Positions 49,829-59,258 of a stretch of DNA of 64,000 nucleotides are shown in pieces. Where the stretch lies: NCBI RefSeq assembly GCF_008642335.1, contig NZ_CP029191.1:2604001-2668000 (forward strand), in the 5' to 3' direction. This stretch comes from Streptomyces venezuelae (GTDB lineage Bacteria; Actinomycetota; Actinomycetes; Streptomycetales; Streptomycetaceae). A program made the translations under genes and the position numbers. Position 1 is the first letter of the stretch. The number at the start of each line of letters is the position of its first letter. The notes below the pieces were generated by a model that saw only the letters and a program-made list of their open reading frames with translations, was not told where the DNA came from and made no database searches.

Positions 49829-52453
49829 TTACGCGGCCGGCAGCGCCTCCAGCTGCGCCTGCAGCCGCGCGATGTCCGCCTCCGCCTTCGTGAGGCGTCC
49901 GCGGATCTTGTCGACCACGTTGTCCGGCGCCTTGGCGAGGAACGCCTCGTTGCCCAGCTTCGCCTCGGCCTGCGCCTTCTCCTTCTCGGCGGCGGCCAGG
50001 TCCTTGGCGAGGCGCTTGCGCTCGGCCGCCACGTCGATCGTGCCGGACAGGTCGAGCGCGACCGTGGCGCCCGAGACCGGCAGGGTCGCCGTCGCCGTGA
50101 ACGCGTCGCCCTCCGGCTGGAGGCGCAGGAGCTGGCGGATGGCGGCCTCGTGCGGCGCGAGCGCCGTGCCGTCCAGGGTCAGGCGGGCCGGGACCTTCTG
50201 GCCCGGCTGCAGGCCCTGGTCGGCGCGGAACCGGCGGACCTCGGTGATGACCTGCTGGAGCGTCTCGATCTCGCGCTCGGCGGCCGCGTCGCGGAAGCCG
50301 CTGTCCGAGGGCCACTCGGCGATGACCAGCGACTCGCCGCCGGTGAGCGCCGTCCAGAGCGTCTCCGTCACGAACGGGACGATCGGGTGGAGGAGGCGCA
50401 GCGTGACGTCGAGGACCTCGCCGAGGACGCGGGCCGAGACCTTCGCGCCGTCGCCGCCCGCCATGAACGTCGTCTTGGACAGCTCGACGTACCAGTCGAA
50501 GACCTCGTCCCACGCGAAGTGGAAGAGGGCGTCCGAGAGCTTGGCGAACTGGAAGTCGTCGTAGAGCGCGTCGACTTCGGCGACCGTCGCGTTGAGGCGG
50601 GAGAGCACCCAGCGGTCGGTGGCCGACATCTCCTCGACCGGGGGCAGGTCGCCCTCGATCGTCGCGCCGTTCATCATCGCGAAACGCGTGGCGTTCCAGA
50701 TCTTGTTGGCGAAGTTGCGCGAGCCCTGGACCCAGTCCTCGCCGATCGGCACGTCGGTGCCGGGGTTGGCGCCGCGGGCCAGCGTGAAGCGCAGGGCGTC
50801 CGAGCCGTACTTGTCCATCCAGTCCAGCGGGTTGACCGCATTGCCGAAGGACTTCGACATCTTCTTGCCGAACTGGTCACGGACCATGCCGTGCAGCACG
50901 ATCGTGTGGAACGGCGGGGTGCCGTCCATCGCGTACAGGCCGAACATCATCATCCGGGCGACCCAGAAGAAGAGGATGTCGTAGCCGGTGACCAGGACGG
51001 AGTTCGGGTAGAACTTCGCGAGCGAGTCGGTCTGCTCGGGCCAGCCGAGCGTGGAGAACGGCCACAGGCCGGAGGAGAACCACGTGTCGAGCACGTCGTT
51101 GTCCTGGCGCCAGCCCTCGCCGGTGGGCGCCTCGTCGTCGGGTCCGACGCAGACGACCTCGCCGTTCGGGCCGTACCAGACGGGGATGCGGTGGCCCCAC
51201 CAGAGCTGGCGCGAGATGCACCAGTCGTGGAGGTTGTCGACCCAGTCGAAGTACCGCTTCTCCATCTCCTGCGGGTGGATCTTGACCTTGCCGTCGCGGA
51301 CCGCGTCACCGGCGGCCTTGGCGAGCGGGCCGACCTTGACCCACCACTGCATCGACAGGCGCGGCTCGATGGTGGTCTTGCAGCGCGAGCAGTGGCCGAC
51401 CGAGTGCGTGTACGGGCGCTTCTCGGCGACGATGCGGCCCTCGGCGCGCAGCGCGCCGACGATCGCGGAGCGGGCCTCCAGGCGGTCCAGGCCCTGGAAG
51501 GGGCCTGCGACCGTGATGACCGCGTGCTCGTCCATGACCGCGATGTTCGGCAGGGAGTGGCGCTGGCCGATCTCGAAGTCGTTCGGGTCGTGCGCCGGGG
51601 TCACCTTGACGGCGCCGGTGCCGAACTCGGGGTCGACGTGCTCGTCGGCGACGACGGGGATGGTGCGGTCGGTCAGCGGCAGCTTGATCTGCTTGCCGAC
51701 CAGGTGCTTGTACCGCTCGTCCTCGGGGTGGACCGCGACAGCGGTGTCACCGAGCATCGTCTCGGCGCGGGTGGTGGCGACGACCAGCGTCTCGTCCCCC
51801 TCGCCGTACTTGATCGAGACCAGCTCGCCGTCGTCGTCCTGGTACTCGACCTCGATGTCCGAGATCGCCGTCAGACAGCGCGGGCACCAGTTGATGATGC
51901 GCTCGGCGCGGTAGATCAGCTCGTCGTCGTAGAGCTTCTTGAAGATCGTCTGGACGGCCTGCGAGAGGCCCTCGTCCATGGTGAAGCGCTCGCGCTCCCA
52001 GTCCACGCCGTCGCCGAGGCGGCGCATCTGGCCGGAGATCTGGCCGCCGGACTCGCTCTTCCACTGCCAGACGCGGTCGATGAACGCCTCGCGCCCGAGG
52101 TCGTGGCGGGACTTGCCCTCCTTGGCGAGCTCGCGCTCGACGACGTTCTGGGTGGCGATGCCCGCGTGGTCCATGCCGGGCTGCCAGAGCGTCTCGTGGC
52201 CCTGCATGCGCTTGCGGCGGGTGAGGGCGTCGATGAGCGTGTGCTCGAAGGCGTGGCCCAGGTGGAGGGCGCCGGTGACGTTCGGCGGGGGGATGACGAC
52301 GGTGTACGGGGGCTTCTCGCTCTTCTCGTCGGCCGAGAAGTACCCGCGTTCTACCCAGCGCTCGTACAGCGGCCCCTCTACCTCGGCCGGCGCGTACTGG
52401 GTCGGCAGTTCGGGAGTGGTCGCTGGAGGCTGCTGCTGAGCGTTCTCGGTCAC
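49829..52453 (-). CDS. valS: Valyl-tRNA synthetase
   Basis: An 874-residue class I aminoacyl-tRNA synthetase. It has the HIGH-type motif LHLGHAFEH near residues 61-69, [15 protein letters not shown] (KMSKS), a long CP1 editing domain between them and a C-terminal coiled coil ([25 protein letters not shown]). Length and motif order match bacterial ValRS. GTG start at 52453. No T-box leader is visible upstream. It diverges from the first paralog of the PGPYGQ array. Confidence 0.97.
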   Translation of the reverse strand: MTENAQQQPPATTPELPTQYAPAEVEGPLYERWVERGYFSADEKSEKPPYTVVIPPPNVTGALHLGHAFEHTLIDALTRRKRMQGHETLWQPGMDHAGIATQNVVERELAKEGKSRHDLGREAFIDRVWQWKSESGGQISGQMRRLGDGVDWERERFTMDEGLSQAVQTIFKKLYDDELIYRAERIINWCPRCLTAISDIEVEYQDDDGELVSIKYGEGDETLVVATTRAETMLGDTAVAVHPEDERYKHLVGKQIKLPLTDRTIPVVADEHVDPEFGTGAVKVTPAHDPNDFEIGQRHSLPNIAVMDEHAVITVAGPFQGLDRLEARSAIVGALRAEGRIVAEKRPYTHSVGHCSRCKTTIEPRLSMQWWVKVGPLAKAAGDAVRDGKVKIHPQEMEKRYFDWVDNLHDWCISRQLWWGHRIPVWYGPNGEVVCVGPDDEAPTGEGWRQDNDVLDTWFSSGLWPFSTLGWPEQTDSLAKFYPNSVLVTGYDILFFWVARMMMFGLYAMDGTPPFHTIVLHGMVRDQFGKKMSKSFGNAVNPLDWMDKYGSDALRFTLARGANPGTDVPIGEDWVQGSRNFANKIWNATRFAMMNGATIEGDLPPVEEMSATDRWVLSRLNATVAEVDALYDDFQFAKLSDALFHFAWDEVFDWYVELSKTTFMAGGDGAKVSARVLGEVLDVTLRLLHPIVPFVTETLWTALTGGESLVIAEWPSDSGFRDAAAEREIETLQQVITEVRRFRADQGLQPGQKVPARLTLDGTALAPHEAAIRQLLRLQPEGDAFTATATLPVSGATVALDLSGTIDVAAERKRLAKDLAAAEKEKAQAEAKLGNEAFLAKAPDNVVDKIRGRLTKAEADIARLQAQLEALPAA

Positions 52454-52590
52454 GCGGCCAGTTTAGAGGGGTGACGGAGCGGTCCCGAAACCGGAATGTT
52501 CGACATCGCTTGCGGCCGGGGGATCCGGCCGGCCGGGATTTCGTTCAGGATGTCCGGGACACATCAGCATTCGGAGGGGGACCCCACGTA

Positions 52591-53541
52591 ATGAGCTACA
52601 ACGAACCGGGCCCGTACGGGGGCCAGCAGCCCCAGCAGCCGGGGCCGTACGGGGGTCAGCCTCCGCAGCAACCGGGCCCGTACGGGAGCCCCTACGGGCA
52701 GCCGCCGCAGCAGCCGCCTCAGCAGCCGGGTTACGGCTACCCACAGCAGCCCCAGGGTTATCCGCAGCAGCCCCCGCCCCAGCAGGGCGGCTACAGCCAG
52801 CCGCAGCAGCCGGGCCCCTACGGGCAGACCCCGTACCCGGAGCCTCCCCAGGGCGGGGGCGGCAAGAAGAAGACCGGGCTCGTGATCGGCGCGATCGCCG
52901 TGGTCGCCGCGCTCGGCGTCGGGGCGTACTTCGTCCTCGGCGGCGACAGCGGCTCGGCCTCGGTCGAGGACGACGGCGCGCACAAGCTGGTGCCGCCGGC
53001 CTCCGTGGGCAAGTACAAGAAGAGCGACAAGGGAGGCGACGGCGACGACGGCCCGCTCGGCTCCGACGACAAGAAGGCCGCCGCGGAGATCGGCATCAAG
53101 AACCCGACGAGTGTGGCGGCCGCGTACGAATTCGGTGAAGCCTTCACGGGGAAGCAGATCAGCTTCCACGGCATGTACGGCCGGATCGAGGATCCGGAGA
53201 AGGCCATCGACGGCGGCTTCGCCAAGGCCGACGAGAACGCGAAGAAGGAGGCGGCCGAGGAGAAGAACGACCCGGACGAGGCGTTCGAACTCGTCGGCAG
53301 CCCCGAGACCGTGGAGCCCGACGGACTCGACGGCGCGATCATGAAGTGCCAGAACGGGAGCATCTCGGACGACGGCAAGGAGACGAAGGTGCCGATCTGC
53401 ATATGGGCTGATCACAGCACCTACGGCATCGTCTTCGGCATGGACGTGGCGGCGATGATCAAGGGCGGTGGCGGCATGGCCACGGACGAGGTCTCGTCCT
53501 TCGCCGCCGATCTGCGCAAGGCCGCACGCGTGAAGGCGTAG
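52591..53541 (+). CDS. PGPYGQ-repeat membrane protein, paralogue 1
   Basis: A 316-residue member of a three-gene tandem family. The N-terminal ~88 residues are a Pro/Gln/Gly/Tyr low-complexity region of repeated PGPYG and YPQQP units, with no Lys or Asp. A GKKKTG stop-transfer lead-in and one TM helix (~residues 94-115) follow, then a ~200-residue extracellular domain. Two Cys, in MKCQNG and PICIWADHSTYG, are shared with the paralogues. It is the most divergent copy. GGAGGGGGACC precedes the ATG. Its own terminator follows. Function unknown. Confidence 0.75.
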   Translation: MSYNEPGPYGGQQPQQPGPYGGQPPQQPGPYGSPYGQPPQQPPQQPGYGYPQQPQGYPQQPPPQQGGYSQPQQPGPYGQTPYPEPPQGGGGKKKTGLVIGAIAVVAALGVGAYFVLGGDSGSASVEDDGAHKLVPPASVGKYKKSDKGGDGDDGPLGSDDKKAAAEIGIKNPTSVAAAYEFGEAFTGKQISFHGMYGRIEDPEKAIDGGFAKADENAKKEAAEEKNDPDEAFELVGSPETVEPDGLDGAIMKCQNGSISDDGKETKVPICIWADHSTYGIVFGMDVAAMIKGGGGMATDEVSSFAADLRKAARVKA

Positions 53542-53588
53542 CGAACGGGCGGGCCGCGCGGGAGCGGCCACAGGGCACGAGGACGGGC

Positions 53589-53621
53589 AGGGCCCGGGGC
53601 GGACGATCCGCCCCGGGCCCT
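53589..53621 (+). terminator. Terminator of paralogue 1
   Basis: A 15-bp perfect stem (53589-53603 with 53607-53621) and a 3-nt loop, about 48 bp after the stop. Confidence 0.75.
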
Positions 53622-53746
53622 TCGTACGTCCGCCCTCTGGAACAGCCCCTCAACAACTCCGCATCGATCCGGTGCGACCGCACGATCCCGCGCGTCGATC
53701 CGCCAGGATGTTCGGACCACGTAAGTACTGGGAGGGAACCCAAGCA

Positions 53747-54784
53747 ATGAGCTACAACCAGCCGGGCCCGTACGGCGGGCAGCAGCCCCAGCAGCCCGGG
53801 CCGTACGGCCAGCAGCCGCAGCAGCCCGGCCCCTACGGCCAGCCGCCGCAGGCGCCCCAGCCCGGCTACGGCTACCCCCAGCAGGCCCCGCAGCAGGCGC
53901 CCCAGCCGGGCGGCTACAGCCAGCCGCAGCAGCCGGGCCCCTACGGGCAGCAGCCCCAGCCCCCGTACGGCCAGCAGCCGCAGGCCCCCTACGGGCAGGT
54001 CCCGCCCCCGCCCCCGGGTGGCGGCGGCAAGAAGAAGACCGGCCTGATCATCGCGGCCGTCGCCGTGGTCGCCGCGGCAGCGGTCGGCGGCTACTTCGTC
54101 CTCGCGGGCGGTGACGACGAAAAGGGCGGCAAGAACGGCGGCTCCTCGAACGTGGCCGGCGGGGGCGACGACTCCGGCATCAAGGACGACGGGCCGCACA
54201 AGCTGACGACGCCGTCGCTCGTCATGGGCGACTACAAGAAGGACGAGGCCCGGTCCGGCGGCCTGAACAGCATCGACCTCGACAAGGCCGAGGCGGCCGG
54301 GGTGAAGGACCCCAAGGACGTGCAGGCCCAGTACCAGTCGGGCAGCAAGGAGAACCCGATGGCGCAGAAGATACTGGCCTTCGGCGGCGTCTACGGCGAG
54401 ATCGAGGACCCCGAAAGCGTCGTGGACCACATGTTCGACAACGCCAAGAAGAAGAACGAGGCGGGCGGCAGCAGCGGCCAGAGCGTCGAACTGGTCGGCG
54501 AGCCCAAGGAGTACAAGCCGGACGGTCTCGACGGCGCGGTCCTGAAGTGCCAGGAGATGAAGATCGACCTGGGCGCGGGCGCGGGCACCTCCGCCGGCTC
54601 CACGGCGGGGTCCGGCGGAGCGAGCAAGATGTCCGCGGCGACCTGCATCTGGGGCGACCACAGCACCCTCGGCTACGTCGTCCACACGGACGTCGCCAGC
54701 GCGCTGTCCGGCACGTCCGTCGACCTCGACGAGTCGGCGGGCACCACGGCCAAGTTCCGCGGCGAGGTCCGCGTGAAGATCTGA
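53747..54784 (+). CDS. PGPYGQ-repeat membrane protein, paralogue 2
   Basis: A 345-residue paralogue. The N-terminal ~90 residues repeat PGPYGQQPQQ and YGYPQQ; one TM helix (~residues 99-120) follows. The following extracellular domain contains GVYGEIEDPESVVDHMFD and LKCQEM...CIWGDHSTLGYV. Its TM region and the next ~25 residues are nearly identical to paralogue 3. GGGAGGGAACC precedes the ATG. The low-complexity part faces the cytoplasm if the basic KKKTG is inside. Function unknown. Confidence 0.75.
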   Translation: MSYNQPGPYGGQQPQQPGPYGQQPQQPGPYGQPPQAPQPGYGYPQQAPQQAPQPGGYSQPQQPGPYGQQPQPPYGQQPQAPYGQVPPPPPGGGGKKKTGLIIAAVAVVAAAAVGGYFVLAGGDDEKGGKNGGSSNVAGGGDDSGIKDDGPHKLTTPSLVMGDYKKDEARSGGLNSIDLDKAEAAGVKDPKDVQAQYQSGSKENPMAQKILAFGGVYGEIEDPESVVDHMFDNAKKKNEAGGSSGQSVELVGEPKEYKPDGLDGAVLKCQEMKIDLGAGAGTSAGSTAGSGGASKMSAATCIWGDHSTLGYVVHTDVASALSGTSVDLDESAGTTAKFRGEVRVKI

Positions 54785-54831
54785 CATCCGGCACCTGTCG
54801 GGCTTCTCGGGGCCGGGCGATGTCCGCGCGG

Positions 54832-54859
54832 CAGGGTCCGGTCATACGGCCGGGCCCTG
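54832..54859 (+). terminator. Probable terminator of paralogue 2
   Basis: A 10-bp stem with one G-T pair (54832-54841 with 54850-54859), followed by TTG. Weaker than the other two in this array. Confidence 0.5.
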
Positions 54860-54908
54860 TTGCGTCAGGATGGCGGCAACACCTGAGCGTTTTCGGAGGG
54901 GAACCCCC

Positions 54909-55928
54909 ATGAGCTACAACCAGCCGGGCCCGTACGGCGGGCAGCAGCCCCAGCAGCCCGGGCCGTACGGTCAGCCGCCGCAGCAGCCCGGCCCCTACGG
55001 CCAGCCGCCGCAGGCGCCCCAGCCCGGCTACGGCTACCCCCAGCAGGCTCCCCCGCCGCCCCAGCCCGGTTACGGCTACCCGCAGCAGGCCCCGCAGCAG
55101 GGCGGCTACAGCCAGCCCCAGCAGCCCGGCCCCTACGGGCAGTTCCCCCCGCAGGCCCCGTACGGGCAGCAGCCCCACGGCCCCTACGGGCAGGTCCCGC
55201 CCCCGCCTCCCGGTGGCGGCAACGGCAAGAAGACCGGCCTGATCATCGCCGCCGTCGCCGTGGTCGCCGCGGCAGCCGTCGGCGGCTACTTCGTCCTCGC
55301 GGGCGGCGACGACGAAAAGGGCGGCAAGAACGGCGGCTCCTCGAACGTCGCGGACGGCGGCATCAAGGACGACGGCCCGCACACGCTGACGACACCGCCC
55401 ACGATCCTCAACGAGTACGACAAGAGCGACGACATGAACGGCGGCTTCAACTCCAGCGACCTGGCGGCCGTCGAGAAGGCCGGCGTCAAGGACCCGCAGG
55501 ACATCGATGCCGGCTACCAGTCGGGGGACGAGAGCAACCCGCTCGCGCAGAAGGCCCTCCAGTTCATGGGCGTCTACGGCGAGATCGAGAACCCGGCCCC
55601 CGTCGTCGACGCCGTCTTCGCGAAGATCAAGAAGGACTCGCAGAAGAACAGCTCGGACACGGGCAAGCTCGTCGGCAGCCCCAAGGACTTCAGCACGCAG
55701 GACACCATCCTCAAGTGCCAGGAGTCCGTGATGGAGAACAGCAACGGCGGCGGCACGTCCTCGGGCCCCAAGGAGATCCGCATGCCGGTCTGCGTCTGGG
55801 GCGACCACAGCACCGTCGGCGTCGTCGTGCCGCTCACGGTCGCCGACGCCATGGCGGGCAAGGTCTCCCTCGACGACGCCTCGGACACCACGCTCCGCGC
55901 CCGCAAGGCCCTCCGCGTCAAGGTCTGA
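54909..55928 (+). CDS. PGPYGQ-repeat membrane protein, paralogue 3
   Basis: A 339-residue paralogue. The repeated N-terminal region (~100 residues) has PGPYGQPPQ and GYGYPQQAP units. The TM helix (~residues 110-130) matches paralogue 2 almost exactly. The extracellular domain has ALQFMGVYGEIENPAPVVDAVF, LKCQES and PVCVWGDHSTVGVV (two Cys). GGAGGGGAACCCCC precedes the ATG. It is the last of the array, ending in a strong hairpin before clpX. Function unknown. Confidence 0.75.
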   Translation: MSYNQPGPYGGQQPQQPGPYGQPPQQPGPYGQPPQAPQPGYGYPQQAPPPPQPGYGYPQQAPQQGGYSQPQQPGPYGQFPPQAPYGQQPHGPYGQVPPPPPGGGNGKKTGLIIAAVAVVAAAAVGGYFVLAGGDDEKGGKNGGSSNVADGGIKDDGPHTLTTPPTILNEYDKSDDMNGGFNSSDLAAVEKAGVKDPQDIDAGYQSGDESNPLAQKALQFMGVYGEIENPAPVVDAVFAKIKKDSQKNSSDTGKLVGSPKDFSTQDTILKCQESVMENSNGGGTSSGPKEIRMPVCVWGDHSTVGVVVPLTVADAMAGKVSLDDASDTTLRARKALRVKV

Positions 55929-55969
55929 CGCGACGTCCCGCGTCCCGCCTCCCGCACCAGCGCAACGGA

Positions 55970-56006
55970 AAGGGGCGCCCGGCGATCAGATCGCCGGGCG
56001 CCCCTT
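55970..56006. terminator. Terminator between paralogue 3 and clpX
   Basis: A 17-bp perfect stem (55970-55986 with 55990-56006) with a 3-nt loop between convergent genes. Probably used both ways. Confidence 0.8.
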
Positions 56007-56022
56007 CGCGCGTATGTGCCGC

Positions 56023-57309
56023 CTACGCGGACTTCTGCTCCCCCGCACCGCCGCCCCGCGCGTCGCGCGGCACCAGGGTCGGGTTGACGTTCGAACGGAC
56101 GACGTCCGCCGTGATGACGACGCGGGCCACGTCCTTGCGGGACGGCACCTCGTACATCACCGACTGGAGGACTTCCTCCATGATGGCGCGCAGGCCGCGC
56201 GCGCCGGTCTGGCGGAGGATCGCCTGGTCCGCGATGGCCTCCAGGGCCTCACGCTCGAACTCCAGCTCCACGCCATCGAGTTCGAACAGCCGCTGGTACT
56301 GCTTCACCAGCGCGTTGCGCGGCTCGACGAGGATCTGGAGCAGCGCCTCGCGGTCGAGGTTGTGGACCGAGGTGATCACGGGGAGGCGGCCGATGAACTC
56401 GGGGATCATCCCGAACTTCACCAGGTCCTCCGGCATGATGTCCTCGAACTGGTCCTTCTCCTCCATCTCGCGCTTGGAGCGAATGGTGGCGCCGAAGCCG
56501 ATGCCCTTCGCGCCCGCGCGGGACTCGATGATCTTCTCCAGGCCCGCGAAGGCACCGCCCACGATGAACAGCACGTTCGTCGTGTCGATCTGGATGAACT
56601 CCTGGTGCGGGTGCTTGCGGCCGCCCTGCGGGGGCACCGACGCCGTCGTGCCCTCCAGGATCTTCAGGAGCGCCTGCTGGACGCCCTCGCCGCTGACATC
56701 GCGCGTGATCGACGGGTTCTCGCTCTTGCGGGCCACCTTGTCGATCTCGTCGATGTAGATGATCCCGGTCTCGGCCTTCTTGACGTCGTAGTCGGCCGCC
56801 TGGATCAGCTTCAGGAGGATGTTCTCGACGTCCTCGCCGACATAGCCCGCCTCCGTCAGCGCCGTCGCGTCCGCGATGGCGAACGGAACGTTCAGCATGC
56901 GCGCGAGCGTCTGCGCGAGGAGCGTCTTGCCGGAGCCGGTCGGGCCGAGCAGCAGGATGTTGGACTTCGCGAGTTCGATCGCGTCGTCACGGCCCTGCGC
57001 GCCGCCGTTCTCTCCTGCCTGGACCCGCTTGTAGTGGTTGTACACCGCTACCGAGAGGGCCTTCTTCGCGGGCTCCTGGCCCACGACGTAGCCCTCAAGG
57101 AATTCGTAGATCTCGCGAGGCTTGGGAAGTTCCTCCCAGCGCACCTCGCTCGTCTCCGCGAGCTCTTCCTCGATGATCTCGTTACAGAGGTCGATGCACT
57201 CGTCGCAGATGTACACACCGGGGCCTGCGATGAGCTTCTTGACCTGCTTCTGACTCTTTCCGCAGAACGAGCACTTGAGCAGATCGCCGCCGTCACCGAT
57301 GCGTGCCAC
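56023..57309 (-). CDS. clpX: ATP-dependent Clp protease ATP-binding subunit ClpX
   Basis: A 428-residue AAA+ unfoldase. The N-terminal zinc-binding domain uses C13, C16, C35 and C38. The Walker A is GPTGSGKT, and the Walker B region is [10 protein letters not shown]. Sensor 2 is [14 protein letters not shown], and a G-F-like pore loop is GYVGEDV. It feeds ClpP1P2. The GTG at 57309 follows GGGGAAGCACC. It is downstream of clpP2 with a 167-bp gap. Confidence 0.97.
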   Translation of the reverse strand: MARIGDGGDLLKCSFCGKSQKQVKKLIAGPGVYICDECIDLCNEIIEEELAETSEVRWEELPKPREIYEFLEGYVVGQEPAKKALSVAVYNHYKRVQAGENGGAQGRDDAIELAKSNILLLGPTGSGKTLLAQTLARMLNVPFAIADATALTEAGYVGEDVENILLKLIQAADYDVKKAETGIIYIDEIDKVARKSENPSITRDVSGEGVQQALLKILEGTTASVPPQGGRKHPHQEFIQIDTTNVLFIVGGAFAGLEKIIESRAGAKGIGFGATIRSKREMEEKDQFEDIMPEDLVKFGMIPEFIGRLPVITSVHNLDREALLQILVEPRNALVKQYQRLFELDGVELEFEREALEAIADQAILRQTGARGLRAIMEEVLQSVMYEVPSRKDVARVVITADVVRSNVNPTLVPRDARGGGAGEQKSA

Positions 57310-57476
57310 GAGGTGCTTCCCCTTCGCCTGGGAGACGCCACGTTCAGCGGCTCCTGGTGCCTCATATCCGACGGTACCTTGCCGGGCCCCCCGTTCGGGC
57401 CCCCCTTGGCACGGTTCGCTTCGACGTGCGTCGTACGCAAACCATGCCAAGGAGCGGCAGATGCTACAGCTCTGCG

Positions 57477-58172
57477 TCAGGCGACCGAGGAATTGTTCAT
57501 CTTCCGGGTGGAGATGATCTGGTCGACCAGGCCGTACGAGAGCGCGTCCTCGGCCGTGAGGATCTTGTCGCGCTCGATGTCGTCGCGGATCTTCTCGATC
57601 GGCGTCGTGGAGTGCTTGGCCAGCATCTCCTCCAGCTGCGAACGCATCCGGAGGATTTCGTTGGCGGCGATCTCCAGGTCGGAGACCTGGCCGCGGCCGG
57701 TCTCGCTGTAGGGCTGGTGGATCAGGACGCGCGCGTTCGGCAGCGCCATGCGCTTGCCGGGCGTGCCCGCCGCGAGGAGCACGGCGGCGGCCGAGGCGGC
57801 CTGGCCCATGCAGACGGTCTGCACGTCGGGCTTCACGAACTGCATCGTGTCGTAGATGGCCGTAAGGGCGGTGAAGGAACCACCCGGGCTGTTGATGTAG
57901 ATGGAGATGTCGCGGTCCGGGTCCATCGACTCCAGGCACAGGAGCTGCGCCATGACGTCGTTGGCGGACGCGTCGTCGATCTGCACGCCGAGGAAGATCA
58001 CGCGCTCCTCGAAGAGCTTCGCGTACGGGTCGTACTCGCGCACGCCCTGCGAGGTGCGCTCCACGAAGCGCGGGATCACGTAACGCGACTCGGCGCCGGT
58101 GCCGGTGAACTCGGCCTGGCCGCTCTCGGCCTGTGCACTGCCGTAGAGGCGGCGACCGGGAAAGTTGTTCAT
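57477..58172 (-). CDS. clpP2: ATP-dependent Clp protease proteolytic subunit ClpP2
   Basis: A 231-residue serine peptidase. Ser127 is in [11 protein letters not shown], His152 is in LIHQPYS, and the Asp is probably in DIERDKIL. The N-terminal ~40 residues are a likely propeptide/linker. It pairs with ClpP1 in a mixed tetradecamer. Start ATG at 58172. It follows clpP1 after 61 bp, so the two likely form an operon, with clpX after it. Confidence 0.95.
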   Translation of the reverse strand: MNNFPGRRLYGSAQAESGQAEFTGTGAESRYVIPRFVERTSQGVREYDPYAKLFEERVIFLGVQIDDASANDVMAQLLCLESMDPDRDISIYINSPGGSFTALTAIYDTMQFVKPDVQTVCMGQAASAAAVLLAAGTPGKRMALPNARVLIHQPYSETGRGQVSDLEIAANEILRMRSQLEEMLAKHSTTPIEKIRDDIERDKILTAEDALSYGLVDQIISTRKMNNSSVA

Positions 58173-58233
58173 CTCTGGTTCTCCTGAGAAGCGAGGGGCT
58201 TAGGTGTCGGCTGCGGGGCGCTGAGCACGGGGC

Positions 58234-58851
58234 TCAGGCTCCGGTGCCGCCCCCGCCCGGCATGCCTGCGGCGCTGGACATGATGTCGTCGATGAGGCCG
58301 TACTCCTTGGCCTCCTGCGGGTCGAACCAGCGGTCGCGGTCCGAGTCGCGCGTGACCTGCTCGACGGTCTGGCCGGTGTGGAACGCCGTGAGCTCGGCCA
58401 TCTTCTTCTTGGTCAGCAGCAGCCGCTCGGCGTGGATCTTGATGTCCGACGCGGAGCCCGCGAGGCCCGCGGACGGCTGGTGGATCAGGATCTCGGCGTT
58501 CGGCAGCGCGAAGCGCTTGCCGGGCGTGCCCGCGCTGAGCAGGAACTGGCCCATGGAGGCGGCCATGCCCATCGCGATCGTCACCACGTCGTTCTTGATG
58601 TACTGCATGGTGTCGTAGATCGCCATGCCGGCCGTGATCGAGCCGCCGGGGCTGTTGATGTAGAGGTAGATGTCCTTGTCCGGATCGGAGGCAAGGAGCA
58701 GCAGCTGTGCGGTGATCTTGTTGGCAATGTCGTCGTCGACCGGCTGGCCGAGGAAGATGATCCGCTCGCCGAGCAGCCGGTTGTAGACCTGGTCGCCGAG
58801 GCCACCACCGATGGAGGGGTCGCCGGCGGCGGAGGGCATCAGATTCGTCAC
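58234..58851 (-). CDS. clpP1: ATP-dependent Clp protease proteolytic subunit ClpP1
   Basis: A 205-residue serine peptidase. Ser99 is in [12 protein letters not shown] and His124 is in LIHQPSAG. I chose the GTG at 58851 because AGGTGG lies before it; an ATG at 58839 would be four residues shorter. It is the first gene of clpP1-clpP2. A ClgR-type box lies ~170 bp upstream. Confidence 0.95.
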   Translation of the reverse strand: MTNLMPSAAGDPSIGGGLGDQVYNRLLGERIIFLGQPVDDDIANKITAQLLLLASDPDKDIYLYINSPGGSITAGMAIYDTMQYIKNDVVTIAMGMAASMGQFLLSAGTPGKRFALPNAEILIHQPSAGLAGSASDIKIHAERLLLTKKKMAELTAFHTGQTVEQVTRDSDRDRWFDPQEAKEYGLIDDIMSSAAGMPGGGGTGA

Positions 58852-59019
58852 GTATCCACCTGCTCGTCTTACGACGGCGCCGGGCCGTCTCACGTCTTCA
58901 GCTGGGGCCTGGGGCACCCGCGTGCGGAACCGCTCCGGGGCGGCTCCGGGGACTCCCCTGCCCTCGTATTCATGGACCCTAACGCTCAGCCCCGTCCGGG
59001 GAATCCCGCAAAGGTGACT

Positions 59020-59036
59020 GTTCGCTGTGAGCGCAG
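59020..59036 (-). promoter_or_regulatory. Candidate ClgR box upstream of clpP1
   Basis: GTTCGC-TGTGA-GCG on the plus strand, that is, CGC-N5-GCG (CGC 59023-59025, GCG 59031-59033). ClgR, an activator of clp genes in Streptomyces, is described as binding GTTCGC-N5-GCG (from memory). It lies ~170 bp before clpP1, plausible for an upstream promoter. Confidence 0.5.
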
Positions 59037-59076
59037 GTTCTGGCGGGGCGCCTCGAGTGGTGCCGGTCGTGCCCCG

Positions 59077-59196
59077 TAAGGGGCGCGGGGAACTGCGCGA
59101 GCAACCCCCACAAGCCGCACCCGCCATGGGTCCCGCCGCGGCAGACGCGCCTGCAGCCCCGTGGGGGCTGATCGCGCAGTTCCCCGCGCCCCTAAA
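59077..59196. repeat. Long inverted repeat of the dispersed intergenic type
   Basis: Arms of about 22 bp (59079-59100 and 59172-59193) match inversely with the core GGGGCGCGGGGAACTGCGCG, and inner CCCCCA/TGGGGG pairing extends the cruciform. The same core occurs singly at 47004-47025. No gene is seen here. Confidence 0.8.
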
Positions 59197-59197
59197 G

Positions 59198-59239
59198 ACA
59201 CCGGGCCCCCGGGACCGAGAAGTCCTGGGGGCCCGGTGT
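59198..59239 (-). terminator. Terminator of tig
   Basis: A GC-rich stem of about 18 bp (59198-59215 with 59222-59239) 20 bp after the tig stop, followed on the minus strand by TCTTTA. Confidence 0.7.
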
Positions 59240-59258
59240 GCGAGCGTCAGAGCGAGGC

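Noticed and set aside
52454..52590. T-box leader before valS or other riboswitch
   Set aside because: No T-box sequence or matching stems are seen on the minus strand.
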